64,000 nt of DNA from assembly GCF_023008405.1 (NCBI RefSeq), contig NZ_CP095376.1:3124001-3188000 (forward strand), given 5' to 3'. The notes below the pieces were generated by a model. That model was not told the origin of the DNA. It ran no database searches and saw only the letters and a list, made by a program, of their open reading frames with translations. Shown piece by piece: positions 15,713 through 23,534 of the stretch (within the stretch, counting starts at the first letter, position 1; every line of letters begins with the position of its first letter). The stretch comes from Amycolatopsis sp. FBCC-B4732. Its GTDB lineage: Bacteria; Actinomycetota; Actinomycetes; Mycobacteriales; Pseudonocardiaceae. Position numbers and translations under genes: made by a program.

Positions 15713-16276
15713 ATGACCGATCCCCTGTCCGCCCGCTTAGCGGCCACCGTGCACGCCACCCGCACGTCCCGCGGTCTTTCGGCCGCGGCGCTCGCCGACC
15801 GCTCGGGGGTGTCGCGCGCGATGATCGGCAAGATCGAGCGGGGCGACGTCCAGCCGACGGCGGCGTTGCTGGCGAAGCTGTCGGACGCGCTGGGCCTGAC
15901 GCTCTCGGAGCTGATCGCCCGAGCCGAGGGCGACGAGCGGCGGCTGGTGCGGGCGGCGGACCAGCCGGTGTGGGTGGACCCGGAAACCGGCTACCGCCGC
16001 CGCGCCGTCTCCCCCGCCGCCGGCCGGCCGCTGGAGCTGGTGGAGGTCGAACTGCCCCCCGGCGCCGAGGTGGCGATGGCGGCGGGGACGTACGCGTTCC
16101 TGCACCAGCAGATCTGGGTGCTGGCCGGGCAGCTGCGGTTCCACGAGGGTGCGCAAGTGCACGAGCTGGCGGCCGGGGACTGCCTGCAGCTGGGCGCGCC
16201 GTCGGACTGCGTGTTCGCGAACCCGGGTGCGCTCCCCTGCCGGTACCTGGTGGCGTTGCTCAAGCACGCCACCTGA
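15713..16276 (+). CDS. XRE-family regulator with C-terminal cupin domain
   Basis: 187 residues from ATG 15713; upstream ATGs in frame overlap the acetyltransferase. The HTH_3 domain covers ~8-62 (TRTSRGLSAAALADRSGVSR, AMIGKIERGDVQPTAALLAK), followed by a cupin sensor (VEVELPPGAEVAMAAGTY, QIWVLAGQLRFHEG, HELAAGDCLQLGAPSDCVF). Paralogues of this layout often regulate a neighbouring GNAT gene. A TATAGT box at 15697-15702 lies ten bases before the ATG and may be the -10 of a near-leaderless transcript. Confidence 0.87.
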   Translation: MTDPLSARLAATVHATRTSRGLSAAALADRSGVSRAMIGKIERGDVQPTAALLAKLSDALGLTLSELIARAEGDERRLVRAADQPVWVDPETGYRRRAVSPAAGRPLELVEVELPPGAEVAMAAGTYAFLHQQIWVLAGQLRFHEGAQVHELAAGDCLQLGAPSDCVFANPGALPCRYLVALLKHAT

Positions 16277-16286
16277 CGGTGATCGG

Positions 16287-17246
16287 TCAGGTGGCGTCGA
16301 CGCCGGTGAGTTCGGCCGACAGCGCCCACAGGCGGGCGGCTTCGCTCGGGTCGATGGCGTAGTCGCGGACACCCACCCGGAGGCCGACGTCGGTCACGCC
16401 GTCGCCCTCGGGGGCGAGTCCGGCGATGTCGCAGTCTTCGAGGTAGACGCCGCCGTGGCCGTCGAGCTGGGGTGAGGTCGCGGCCCAGACCTGGGTGGCC
16501 GCGCCGGCTTCGGGGGTCTTGAAGTAGCCGCTGGGGACGCCGTTTTCGTCGACCCAGCCCTGGGCGACGCGCTCCTCCTGCGGGATGTGGCGGGCGAGGT
16601 TGGTCAGGATCGAGCCGGGGTGCAGGGCGAAGGCGCGTACTCCGCGGTCGCGGCCGAACCGGTCGAGGTGGACGGCGAAGAGGATGTTGGCCGTCTTGGC
16701 CTGGCCGTAGGCGAGCCACTTGTCGTAGCCGGTCTCGAAGTGGGGGTCGGCCCAGCGGACGGGTGAGAAGTGGTGGCCGCGGGAGGAGACGGAGACGACG
16801 CGTGCGCCGTCGGTGATGGCCGGCCAGAGGCGGTTGACCAGGGCGAAGTGGCCGAGGTGGTTGGTGGCGAACTGGGCTTCCCAGCCGGGCCCGACCCGGG
16901 TTTCGGGGCAGGCCATGATGCCGGCGCTGTCGATGACGACGTCGAGGCGGCGGCCGGTGTCGAGGAAGCGGTCGGCGAAGGCGCGGACGCTGTCGAGGTC
17001 GCCGAGGTCCAGTTCATCGACCTCCGCGAGGCCTTCGAGCGCGGCTTCGGCGGTGGCGCGGCGGCGGGCGGGGACGACGACGTGGGCGCCGGCGTTCGCG
17101 AGGGCGCGGGTGGTTTCGAGGCCGATGCCGGAGTAGCCGCCGGTGACGAGGGCGAGCTTGCCGGTGAGGTCGATGCCGTCGAGGACTTCGGCCGCGGTGC
17201 TGGTGGCGCCGAAGCCGGAACCGATCTTGTGCTGCGGGGTGGTCAT
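16287..17246 (-). CDS. Short-chain dehydrogenase/reductase
   Basis: 319 residues from ATG 17246. Rossmann fold: TGGYSGIG (NAD(P) loop, ~35-42), LDLGDLDSVRAF, VIDSAGIMACPE (NxAG variant DSAG), the active-site region SVSSRGHHFSP with YDKWLAYGQAKTANILFA supplying the YxxxK motif. Closest in pattern to retinol-dehydrogenase/oxidoreductase SDRs of actinobacteria. There is no ribosome binding site; the promoter has MerR-type geometry and would give a leaderless mRNA. It converges on the XRE gene. Confidence 0.9.
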   Translation of the reverse strand: MTTPQHKIGSGFGATSTAAEVLDGIDLTGKLALVTGGYSGIGLETTRALANAGAHVVVPARRRATAEAALEGLAEVDELDLGDLDSVRAFADRFLDTGRRLDVVIDSAGIMACPETRVGPGWEAQFATNHLGHFALVNRLWPAITDGARVVSVSSRGHHFSPVRWADPHFETGYDKWLAYGQAKTANILFAVHLDRFGRDRGVRAFALHPGSILTNLARHIPQEERVAQGWVDENGVPSGYFKTPEAGAATQVWAATSPQLDGHGGVYLEDCDIAGLAPEGDGVTDVGLRVGVRDYAIDPSEAARLWALSAELTGVDAT

Positions 17247-17253
17247 GGTTTCG

Positions 17254-17284
17254 ACGGTAGGAGCTGGAGTGCGCTCCAGCGCAA
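17254..17284 (-). promoter_or_regulatory. MerR-type promoter of the SDR gene
   Basis: On the minus strand TTGCGC (17279-17284) and TACCGT (17254-17259) are separated by 19 bp. The spacer contains the dyad GCTGGAG-N4-CTCCAGC (17263-17280). An overlong 19-bp spacer with a central dyad is the hallmark of MerR-activated promoters. Seven bases separate the -10 from the ATG. No MerR gene is in the window, so the regulator is elsewhere. Confidence 0.72.
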
Positions 17285-17301
17285 GCACGCGGGAGGATCT
17301 C

Positions 17302-17685
17302 GTGGAGTGGGTGCTGGTGCTGAGGTGCGGCGGTTCCGGGAAGCCGGTGTTCGCGCGGCGGCTCGGTGTGTTGATCGCGGCGCCGCGACGGATCCTGGAC
17401 GGCGACCTCGGACCGTACGACGTCCTGGAGGTGCGGCTGGCGGCGGACACAGCGGTGGTGCTGAACCCTTCGCCGGCGCGGTGTGCGTGGCGCGCGCTGC
17501 GCCGGGGACGTGAGCGCTGGGACTTCGGGCGGTGGCTGCTGATCTACCGGTGGCGGCACCTTGCGGAACTGCGGCGGGCGCTGCCGGCGTCCGATGTGGA
17601 CGTCGTCGAGCTGCGCTCGCCTCGCGCGGTGGCTGCTTCCTCGGCCGCGTTGACTGAAGCAGTGAATCAGTGCTTCACTTCTTGA
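17302..17685 (+). CDS. Shortened P-loop kinase-like protein (degenerate)
   Basis: 127 residues; GTG with GGGAGG eight bases upstream. The segments VLVLRCGGSGKPVFARRLG, then RRILDGDLGPYDVLEVRLAA, DTAVVLNPSPARCAWRALRR and ERWDFGRWLLIYRW follow the FlaR/topology-modulation-protein family of small P-loop kinases. Two oddities: the residue after the P-loop Lys is Pro instead of Ser/Thr, and about 25 residues that normally sit between the P-loop helix and the IDG strand are missing. It is probably inactive as a kinase or a decaying gene. It ends one base before the TetR start. Confidence 0.55.
   Translation: MEWVLVLRCGGSGKPVFARRLGVLIAAPRRILDGDLGPYDVLEVRLAADTAVVLNPSPARCAWRALRRGRERWDFGRWLLIYRWRHLAELRRALPASDVDVVELRSPRAVAASSAALTEAVNQCFTS
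17655..17679. promoter_or_regulatory. Candidate TetR operator upstream of the aidB operon
   Basis: Two nested dyads, TGAAGCA-N9-TGCTTCA (17655-17677) and AGTGAA-N7-TTCACT (17661-17679), eight bases before the TetR GTG. They lie within the 3' end of the preceding gene. Probably an autoregulatory operator. Confidence 0.55.
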
Positions 17686-17686
17686 C

Positions 17687-18292
17687 GTGCCCTACCGCCG
17701 CACCCCCAAGGTGCAGGAACGCCTGGATGCCCAGCGCGAGACGATCGTCGCCGCGGCGACCGAGCAGCTCGCCGAGCACGGCTACGGCGGGTGCTCCGTT
17801 GCCGCCGTCGCCGAGCGCGCCGGGGTCGCCGTCGGCAGCGTCTACAAGCACTTCCCCACCAAGGCCGACCTGGTCGTGCACGTGTTCCGGCAGGTCGTGA
17901 CCCGCGAGGTGGAGGCCGTGCGGGCCGCGTCCGCGCGGCCGGGTGAGCCCGCCGAGCGGGTGCTGGCCGTGTTCGAGACCTTCGCCCAGCGCGCGCTCAA
18001 GGCGCCCCGGCAGGCCTACGCGCTGCTCGCCGAGCCGGTCGACGCGCTGATCGACGCCGAGCGGCTCGAGTTCCGGCGGGCGTTCACCGAGGTCGTCGCC
18101 GAGCACGTCGCCGCCGGGGTGAAGCAGGGCGCGCTGCCGCCGCAGGACGGCCGGCTGACCGCCGCCGCGCTGGTCGGGGCCGCCGCCGAAGTTCTCATCG
18201 GTCCGTTGACCAGCGGTAACGCCGGTGACGTCGCCGAGCTCCGCACGTTCGTCGTCCGCGCTCTAGGAGGTTCCGATGCCCGCCACGCATGA
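17687..18292 (+). CDS. TetR-family regulator of the aidB-like gene
   Basis: 201 residues from a GTG start. The N-terminal HTH spans ~18-62 (IVAAATEQLAEHGYGGCSV, AAVAERAGVAVGSVYKHF); the C-terminal half is a helical ligand-binding domain. The 3' end overlaps the aidB-like start by 17 bp on the same strand, so the two are translationally coupled. A dyad operator sits immediately upstream. Confidence 0.88.
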   Translation: MPYRRTPKVQERLDAQRETIVAAATEQLAEHGYGGCSVAAVAERAGVAVGSVYKHFPTKADLVVHVFRQVVTREVEAVRAASARPGEPAERVLAVFETFAQRALKAPRQAYALLAEPVDALIDAERLEFRRAFTEVVAEHVAAGVKQGALPPQDGRLTAAALVGAAAEVLIGPLTSGNAGDVAELRTFVVRALGGSDARHA

Positions 18293-19898
18293 GGTCACCA
18301 ACCAGGTCCCGCCCCTGGCCGGCCACGACGCCGGGGACGACCCCGCGCTGCTCGAAGGGCTGGAGCGGGCGGGCGCGGGCTGGGCCGCGGCCGAGGTGCA
18401 CGAGCTGGGCCGGCTGGCCGGGAGCGAGCAGGTCCAGGAGTGGAGCCGGCTGGTCAACGAGAACGAGCCGGTGCTGCGCACCCACGACCGCTACGGCAAC
18501 CGGATCGACGAGGTGGAATTCCACCCGCACTGGCACGACCTGATGACCGTCGCGGTGAGCCACGGCCTGCACGGCACGCCGTGGCAGGACCCGCGCGAAG
18601 GCGTGCACGCGGCCCGCGCGGCGAAGTTCTACGTCTGGGGCCAGGCCGAGGCCGGGCACAGCTGCCCGATTTCGATGACCTACGCCGCGATCCCGGCGCT
18701 GCGCGCCAACCCCGAGCTCGCCGCGCGGTACGAGCCGCTTCTGGCCGCGACCGAGTACGACTTCGGGCTGCGCGAGCCGGGCACCAAGCGCGGCCTGATC
18801 GCGGGCATGTCGATGACCGAGAAGCAGGGCGGCTCCGACGTCCGGGCCAACACGACCACCGCGACCCCGAGCGCCGACGGCAGCTACACCCTCGTCGGGC
18901 ACAAGTGGTTCACCTCCGCGCCGATGTCGGACATGTTCCTGACGCTGGCGCAGGCGCCGGGCGGGCTGTCGTGCTTCCTGCTCCCCCGCGTCCTGCCCGA
19001 CGGTTCGCGCAACCCGATCCGGCTGCAGCGGCTGAAGGACAAGCTGGGCAACCGGTCGAACGCGTCCTCGGAGATCGAGTACGACGACGCCGTCGGCTGG
19101 CTGGTCGGCGAAGAGGGCCGCGGGGTCCGCACGATCATCGAGATGGTCAACAACACCCGGCTCGACTGTACGCTGGGCAGCGCGTCCGGGATGCGGCTGG
19201 GCGCCGTGCGCGCGGTCCACCACGCGACCCACCGGCACGCCTTCGGCAAGGCGCTCGTCGACCAGCCGCTGATGGCCAACGTGCTGGCCGACCTGGTGGT
19301 CGAGTCCGAAGCCGCGACGACGGTGGCGATGCGGCTGGCCGCGGCGGGCGACCGGACCGGCGACCCGCAGGAGCAGGCGTTCCGGCGGCTCGGGCTGGCG
19401 GTGTCGAAGTACTGGGTGTGCAAGCGGGCGCCGGCGCACGCCGCCGAAGCCCTCGAATGCTTCGGTGGCAACGGTTACGTCGAGGAGTCGGGCATGCCGC
19501 GGCTCTACCGCGAGGCGCCGCTGTCGTCCATTTGGGAGGGTTCGGGCAATGTGGCGGCGCTGGACGCGTTGCGCGCCATGGGCAAGCAGCCCGAATCGGT
19601 GGCCGCGTTCTTCACCGAGGTCGAGCAGGCCGCCGGCGGCGACGCGCGGCTGGACGACGCCGTCGACCGGCTCCGCAAGGAGCTGACCGACCTGGACGCG
19701 ATCGAGTACCGCGCGCGCCGCGTGGTGGAGTCGATGGCGCTGGTCCTGCAGGGCTCGCTGCTGGTGCGCCACGGCCACGCGGCGGTCGCGGACGCGTTCT
19801 GCGCCTCCCGCTTCGGCGGCGACTGGGGCATCGCCTTCGGCACGCTCCCGGCCGGCGTCGACACGGGAGCGATCATCGAGCGCGCCGCCGTGCGCTAG
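18276..19898 (+). CDS. aidB: AidB-type acyl-CoA dehydrogenase-fold protein
   Basis: 540 residues; ATG with AGGAGG seven bases upstream. FAD-binding acyl-CoA dehydrogenase fold with the AidB subgroup sequence: VPPLAGHDA, FHPHWHDLM (~82-90), EAGHSCPISMTYAA, the flavin-contact GMSMTEKQGGSDV (177-189), GHKWFTSAPMSD, LKDKLGNRSNASSEIEYDDA and a late SSIWEGSGNVAALDALR. E. coli AidB belongs to the adaptive response to alkylating agents and binds DNA. Here a TetR gene precedes it rather than Ada, so the inducer may differ; isovaleryl-CoA-type dehydrogenase activity is an alternative. Confidence 0.92.
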   Translation: MPATHEVTNQVPPLAGHDAGDDPALLEGLERAGAGWAAAEVHELGRLAGSEQVQEWSRLVNENEPVLRTHDRYGNRIDEVEFHPHWHDLMTVAVSHGLHGTPWQDPREGVHAARAAKFYVWGQAEAGHSCPISMTYAAIPALRANPELAARYEPLLAATEYDFGLREPGTKRGLIAGMSMTEKQGGSDVRANTTTATPSADGSYTLVGHKWFTSAPMSDMFLTLAQAPGGLSCFLLPRVLPDGSRNPIRLQRLKDKLGNRSNASSEIEYDDAVGWLVGEEGRGVRTIIEMVNNTRLDCTLGSASGMRLGAVRAVHHATHRHAFGKALVDQPLMANVLADLVVESEAATTVAMRLAAAGDRTGDPQEQAFRRLGLAVSKYWVCKRAPAHAAEALECFGGNGYVEESGMPRLYREAPLSSIWEGSGNVAALDALRAMGKQPESVAAFFTEVEQAAGGDARLDDAVDRLRKELTDLDAIEYRARRVVESMALVLQGSLLVRHGHAAVADAFCASRFGGDWGIAFGTLPAGVDTGAIIERAAVR

Positions 19899-20386
19899 CC
19901 GCGTTCGGCTCGCCGCCGGGCGAGCTCCTCGACGGCGCTGGGGAGGGTCACCTCGAAGTCGATGAGCTTCGCCCAGGTCGGGGTGACGACGATGCGGACC
20001 ATGCCGTCGTAGAGCGAGCGCACCTCGCGCTCCCACTCCACGCGCTGCTCGGACGTCATCTCGTAGCTGCCGTTCATCGTCAGGTACTCCTGCGGGATGC
20101 CGTCGACGACGTCGAGCTCGGCGCGGCCGCGCAGCAGCAGGATCTTCGGCGGGTGGGACTCGGTGTCGATCGTCATGGCGACGGCCGGGTTCGCCCGCAG
20201 GGAGCGCAGCTTCGGCATGTTCTTCGCGGTGCACATGACGATCTCCGCGCCGTTCCAGGTGAACGCCATCGGGACCGACCTCGGGGTGCCGTCCTGGGCG
20301 ACGTAGGCCAGGCGGGTGATGTCGCGGGCCAGCAGTTCCTTGCTGTAGGGCCGGTTCAGCACCTCGGTGATCTCGTTCTGCTCCAC
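19895..20386 (-). CDS. PPOX-fold flavin/F420-binding protein
   Basis: 163 residues. Split-barrel pyridoxamine-oxidase-like protein: LLARDITRLAYVAQDGTPRS, VPMAFTWNGAEIVMCTAKN, KLRSLRANPAVAMTIDTE. The pattern fits F420- or FMN-dependent oxidoreductases of actinobacteria, or a haem-binding relative. It is convergent with aidB, overlapping it by four bases. The 76-bp gap upstream holds GCGGCC-N6-GGCCGC (20406-20423), possibly the terminator of the TetR gene behind it. Confidence 0.8.
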   Translation of the reverse strand: MEQNEITEVLNRPYSKELLARDITRLAYVAQDGTPRSVPMAFTWNGAEIVMCTAKNMPKLRSLRANPAVAMTIDTESHPPKILLLRGRAELDVVDGIPQEYLTMNGSYEMTSEQRVEWEREVRSLYDGMVRIVVTPTWAKLIDFEVTLPSAVEELARRRAERG

Positions 20387-20462
20387 GGTGTCCTCCGTCT
20401 CCGGGGCGGCCGGTGGTGGCCGCTGCTACCCCTGGGACGGAGCCGTCACCGGGTTTTCGACA

Positions 20463-20996
20463 TCAGCCGCCGAGCGCGTCGAGGGCGCCGGCGACCGCGG
20501 CGGCTTTGAGCTCCTCGACGGGGGCGTCGGGGAACTGCATGCAGACGTCCTGGAGGCCGCCGAGGGCCAGGATCGCGCGGGCCTGGCGCGCGAGCGTCGG
20601 GGACGGGCCGCAGATCAGTTCAGTGAGCCGGGTGCGCCAGCCCAGCACCTTGTCGATCAGGCCGAGCTCCGCCAGGGTCGGCATCTCGGCCAGCAGCATG
20701 ATCACGTCCGCGCGGTGGCGGTAGTTGAAGTCGAAGAACCCCTCGATCAGCTCCCGCACCGGCGCGTCGCCGCGGGCCTCCTGGGTGCGGAGGAACGCTT
20801 CGCCGTCGTCGAGCATGGGCTGGACGATGCTGAGCACGAGGTCGTCGCGGGACGGGAAGTGGTAGTAGAGCGCGGGTTTGGTGATGCCGAGCCGGCCGGC
20901 GATGTCCTGGAGGCTGGTGCGCTGGACGCCCTGGCTGGTGAACAGGTCGCGGGCGACGTCCAGGATGCGCTGCTTGGTGTCGGAGGGTTTCGGCAC
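20463..20996 (-). CDS. TetR-family regulator
   Basis: 177 residues; GTG start. HTH at ~8-52: RILDVARDLFTSQGVQRTS, LQDIAGRLGITKPALYYHF. It is divergent from the FAD oxidoreductase gene across 77 bp that hold a large inverted repeat, so it very likely represses that gene and itself. Confidence 0.9.
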   Translation of the reverse strand: MPKPSDTKQRILDVARDLFTSQGVQRTSLQDIAGRLGITKPALYYHFPSRDDLVLSIVQPMLDDGEAFLRTQEARGDAPVRELIEGFFDFNYRHRADVIMLLAEMPTLAELGLIDKVLGWRTRLTELICGPSPTLARQARAILALGGLQDVCMQFPDAPVEELKAAAVAGALDALGG

Positions 20997-21010
20997 CCGC
21001 CCAGCATAAC

Positions 21011-21062
21011 TGACTTAACGATAGGTAAGGACCCGTGGTACAACTTACCTACCGTTAAGTCA
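21011..21062. promoter_or_regulatory. Long inverted-repeat operator between TetR and FAD oxidoreductase
   Basis: TGACTTAACGATAGGTAAG (21011-21029) and CTTACCTACCGTTAAGTCA (21044-21062) are reverse complements with one mismatch, separated by 14 bp. Each arm is itself a pseudo-palindrome of the type CTTA.C....G.TAAG, so two TetR dimers could bind, one covering each gene's promoter. Confidence 0.8.
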
Positions 21063-21073
21063 GGGAGGTACTC

Positions 21074-22285
21074 ATGCGGATCCTCGTCTCCGGCGCGAGC
21101 ATCGCCGGCCCCGTGCTGGCGTATTGGCTCAGCCGTCACGGCTTCGACGTCACCGTCGTCGAACGCGCCCCGGCGCTGCGCAAGACCGGCGGCCACGCGG
21201 TCGACCTGTTCCGGCCCGCCATGGACATCACCGAGAAGATGGGCGTGCTGCCCCGCGTGGAAGCGCTCAAGACCGGCACCACCCGGATGACCCTGCACCG
21301 CGAAGGCGTCCGCCGGCCGGCGCGGGTGGACCTGTCGAAGATCTTCCAGGCCACCTCCGACCGGCACGTCGAGATCATGCGCGACGACCTCGGCGAGATC
21401 TACTACGACGCCGGCCGTGACGACGTCGAGTACCTCTTCGGCGACTCCGTCACCGCCCTCTCCCCCGACGGCGACGTCACGTTCGAGCACGCCGCGCCCC
21501 GCCGCTTCGACATCGTCGTCGGCGCCGACGGGCTGCACTCGAACATCCGCCGCCTGGTCTTCGGCGAGGAGGCCGGGCTGACCCGGTTCATCGGGGCGTA
21601 CCTGGCGGTGCTGTCCCTGCCGGACACCCTCGGCCTCGACGGCGAGACGGTGATGCACCTCGGCGCCGGCCGCACCGCGGGCATCTACAGCGCCCGCCAC
21701 CTCGACGACGCCCGCGCGGTGTTCCTGTTCCGCCGCGACGAGGAGCTCGGCTACCACCACCGCGACGTCCTGCGGCAGAAAGAACTGCTGCGCGAGGCGT
21801 ACGCCGGGATGCACCCGCAGGTCGACGAGTGGCTCGCCGGACTGGACGGGCCGGGCCCGTTCTACTTCGACTCGATCACCCAGCTGCGGCTGGACACCTG
21901 GTCACGTGGCCGCGTCACCCTCGTCGGTGACGCGGGCTACTGCCCCGGCCCGGCGGTCGGCGGCAGCACGAGCCTGGCGGTGCTCGGCGCGTACGTCCTG
22001 GCCGGCGAGCTGGCCGCGGCGGGCGGCGACCACGAACGCGCGTTCGCCGCCTACGAACAGGAGATGGGCGAGCTGGTCCGCAAGAGCCGCGCCTTCGCCG
22101 TCGGGGCGGCCCGGAGCCTGATCCCGGCGTCGCGGGCGGGGGTCTGGGCGCTGACCACCGGCGGCCGGCTGATCTCGGCCCTGCCGGCCGGGGTGAGCCG
22201 CGCGGTCGCGAAGCTCAACACCGGCGGTGTGCGGATGCACGACTCGATGCCGGTCAAGGACTACGAGGTCGCCCCGGTGGCCTGA
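21074..22285 (+). CDS. FAD-dependent monooxygenase
   Basis: 403 residues; ATG preceded by GGGAGG. PHBH-fold flavoprotein: N-terminal dinucleotide motif VSGASIAGPVLAYWLSRHG (5-23), the middle GADGLHSNIRR and the second FAD motif VTLVGDAGYCPGPAVGGST. Closest in pattern to TetX/salicylate-hydroxylase-like enzymes; likely hydroxylates or inactivates an aromatic compound. It is controlled by the divergent TetR, suggesting induction by its substrate. Followed by a strong terminator. Confidence 0.9.
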   Translation: MRILVSGASIAGPVLAYWLSRHGFDVTVVERAPALRKTGGHAVDLFRPAMDITEKMGVLPRVEALKTGTTRMTLHREGVRRPARVDLSKIFQATSDRHVEIMRDDLGEIYYDAGRDDVEYLFGDSVTALSPDGDVTFEHAAPRRFDIVVGADGLHSNIRRLVFGEEAGLTRFIGAYLAVLSLPDTLGLDGETVMHLGAGRTAGIYSARHLDDARAVFLFRRDEELGYHHRDVLRQKELLREAYAGMHPQVDEWLAGLDGPGPFYFDSITQLRLDTWSRGRVTLVGDAGYCPGPAVGGSTSLAVLGAYVLAGELAAAGGDHERAFAAYEQEMGELVRKSRAFAVGAARSLIPASRAGVWALTTGGRLISALPAGVSRAVAKLNTGGVRMHDSMPVKDYEVAPVA

Positions 22286-22327
22286 CGGTGGTGCTCGGCG
22301 TCGGCCGCGGCACCCGAGGAAGCACGG

Positions 22328-22359
22328 GCGGGCGCGCGGGGAGGAGCCCGCGCGCCCGC
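22328..22359. terminator. Terminator hairpin
   Basis: GCGGGCGCGCGGG (22328-22340) pairs perfectly with CCCGCGCGCCCGC (22347-22359) around a six-base loop. It lies in the 157-bp gap between the converging FAD oxidoreductase and SWIM genes. No T-tract follows, as is usual in very GC-rich genomes. Confidence 0.75.
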
Positions 22360-22442
22360 ACCCCCAGTGGCCCGGCGGTACGCCGCCGTTGCCGGACAGG
22401 AGGCAGCTGCCCGTGCGCTGGATACCGCGAATTTCGTGGATT

Positions 22443-23534
22443 TCAGCCCGTGAGCAATCCCGGATCCGGCTCCGGCGGGCCCGAGGGCCACCAGGTGTCG
22501 CCGTCGAGGCGGTACGGGTGCCACCGGCCGCGGCGGTCCAGCCGCAGCTGGAGCGCGCCGATCGTGCAGTGGTTGCGCTCGAACACCGGGGCCTCGTCGG
22601 CGAGTGCGGCCCGCGCGGCCGCCAGCACCGGCTTCGGCGGGGTCCACGCCGAGTCCAGGACCTCCAGCCCGTCCCGGCCGCCGAAGGTCCACGCCGCGAC
22701 CGCCCGGTCGAACTCTTCACCCGTGCCCAGCCGCTCCGCCACGGCGGGGAACTCCGCCGCCAGCCGCACCGCGTCGGGGCGCCGTCCCGGCCACGGCTCG
22801 CCCGCCAGCACCGCCCGGGCCTGCGCCGAAGCGTTGGCCGCCAGCAGCGCGAACACCTCCGCGGGCACCCCCGGCGCCGCCGGGATCGACGGCGACCCCG
22901 AGGGCCGGAACGCGTCCAGCTCCGGCAGCGGCCCCGGTGTCCGGTCCGCCGCGGCGACCGCGGACACCACCGGCGCCAGCCGGCTCTCCAGCTCCTCCCG
23001 GATCTCCCGCTCACCCCGCCCGCGCATCAGCAGCAGCACGAACGGGTCCGCGTCCAGCAGCCACGACGCCTGGAACGACAACGCCGCCGCGTGCCGGCAC
23101 GGCAGTTCCCAGCCCGGGCAGTCGCACTCCGGGTCGAGGTCGCCGATCACCGGCAGCAGGTGCACGCCGGCGTCGTCGGCCGCCTCGACCAGGTCGTGCG
23201 GCATGTCCCGGTCCAGCAGCGCCGCCAGGTGCCCCGCTCGCGAGGCGACCCGGTCGAAGAACCGCGTCCAGTCGACGTCGGACAGCTCGGCCAGCCGCAG
23301 CTCCGTGCGGTACGGGCCGCCGTCGGCGTCGTCGACCACCGCCGCGATCCGGCCCGGGCTCACCGTGATCGGCCCGACCAGCCCGGCCGCGGCGTACCGG
23401 CGGCCCTTCTTCAGCTGCCGCAGGTCCAGCGCGGTGTCCTCCATCGCGCGCACCCACGCCCGTCCCCACCACGAACGGGCGAGGTGCCCGGCCGCCCCGA
23501 ACGCGGGAAACCCGCGCACCCGGTCGTCGGTCAT
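22443..23534 (-). CDS. SWIM zinc-finger protein
   Basis: 363 residues; the ATG overlaps the helicase stop as ATGA (23531-23534). The SWIM motif CxCx7CxH is seen as CDCPGWELPCRHAAA at about 137-151. The N-terminal SWWGRAWVRAMEDTALDLRQ and LKKGRRYAAAGLVG are typical of the SWIM partner encoded with bacterial SNF2 proteins. It probably forms a DNA- or protein-binding partner of the helicase; the pathway is unknown. The C-terminus GRWHPYRLDGDTWWPSGPP is a compact Trp-rich tail. Confidence 0.88.
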   Translation of the reverse strand: MTDDRVRGFPAFGAAGHLARSWWGRAWVRAMEDTALDLRQLKKGRRYAAAGLVGPITVSPGRIAAVVDDADGGPYRTELRLAELSDVDWTRFFDRVASRAGHLAALLDRDMPHDLVEAADDAGVHLLPVIGDLDPECDCPGWELPCRHAAALSFQASWLLDADPFVLLLMRGRGEREIREELESRLAPVVSAVAAADRTPGPLPELDAFRPSGSPSIPAAPGVPAEVFALLAANASAQARAVLAGEPWPGRRPDAVRLAAEFPAVAERLGTGEEFDRAVAAWTFGGRDGLEVLDSAWTPPKPVLAAARAALADEAPVFERNHCTIGALQLRLDRRGRWHPYRLDGDTWWPSGPPEPDPGLLTG

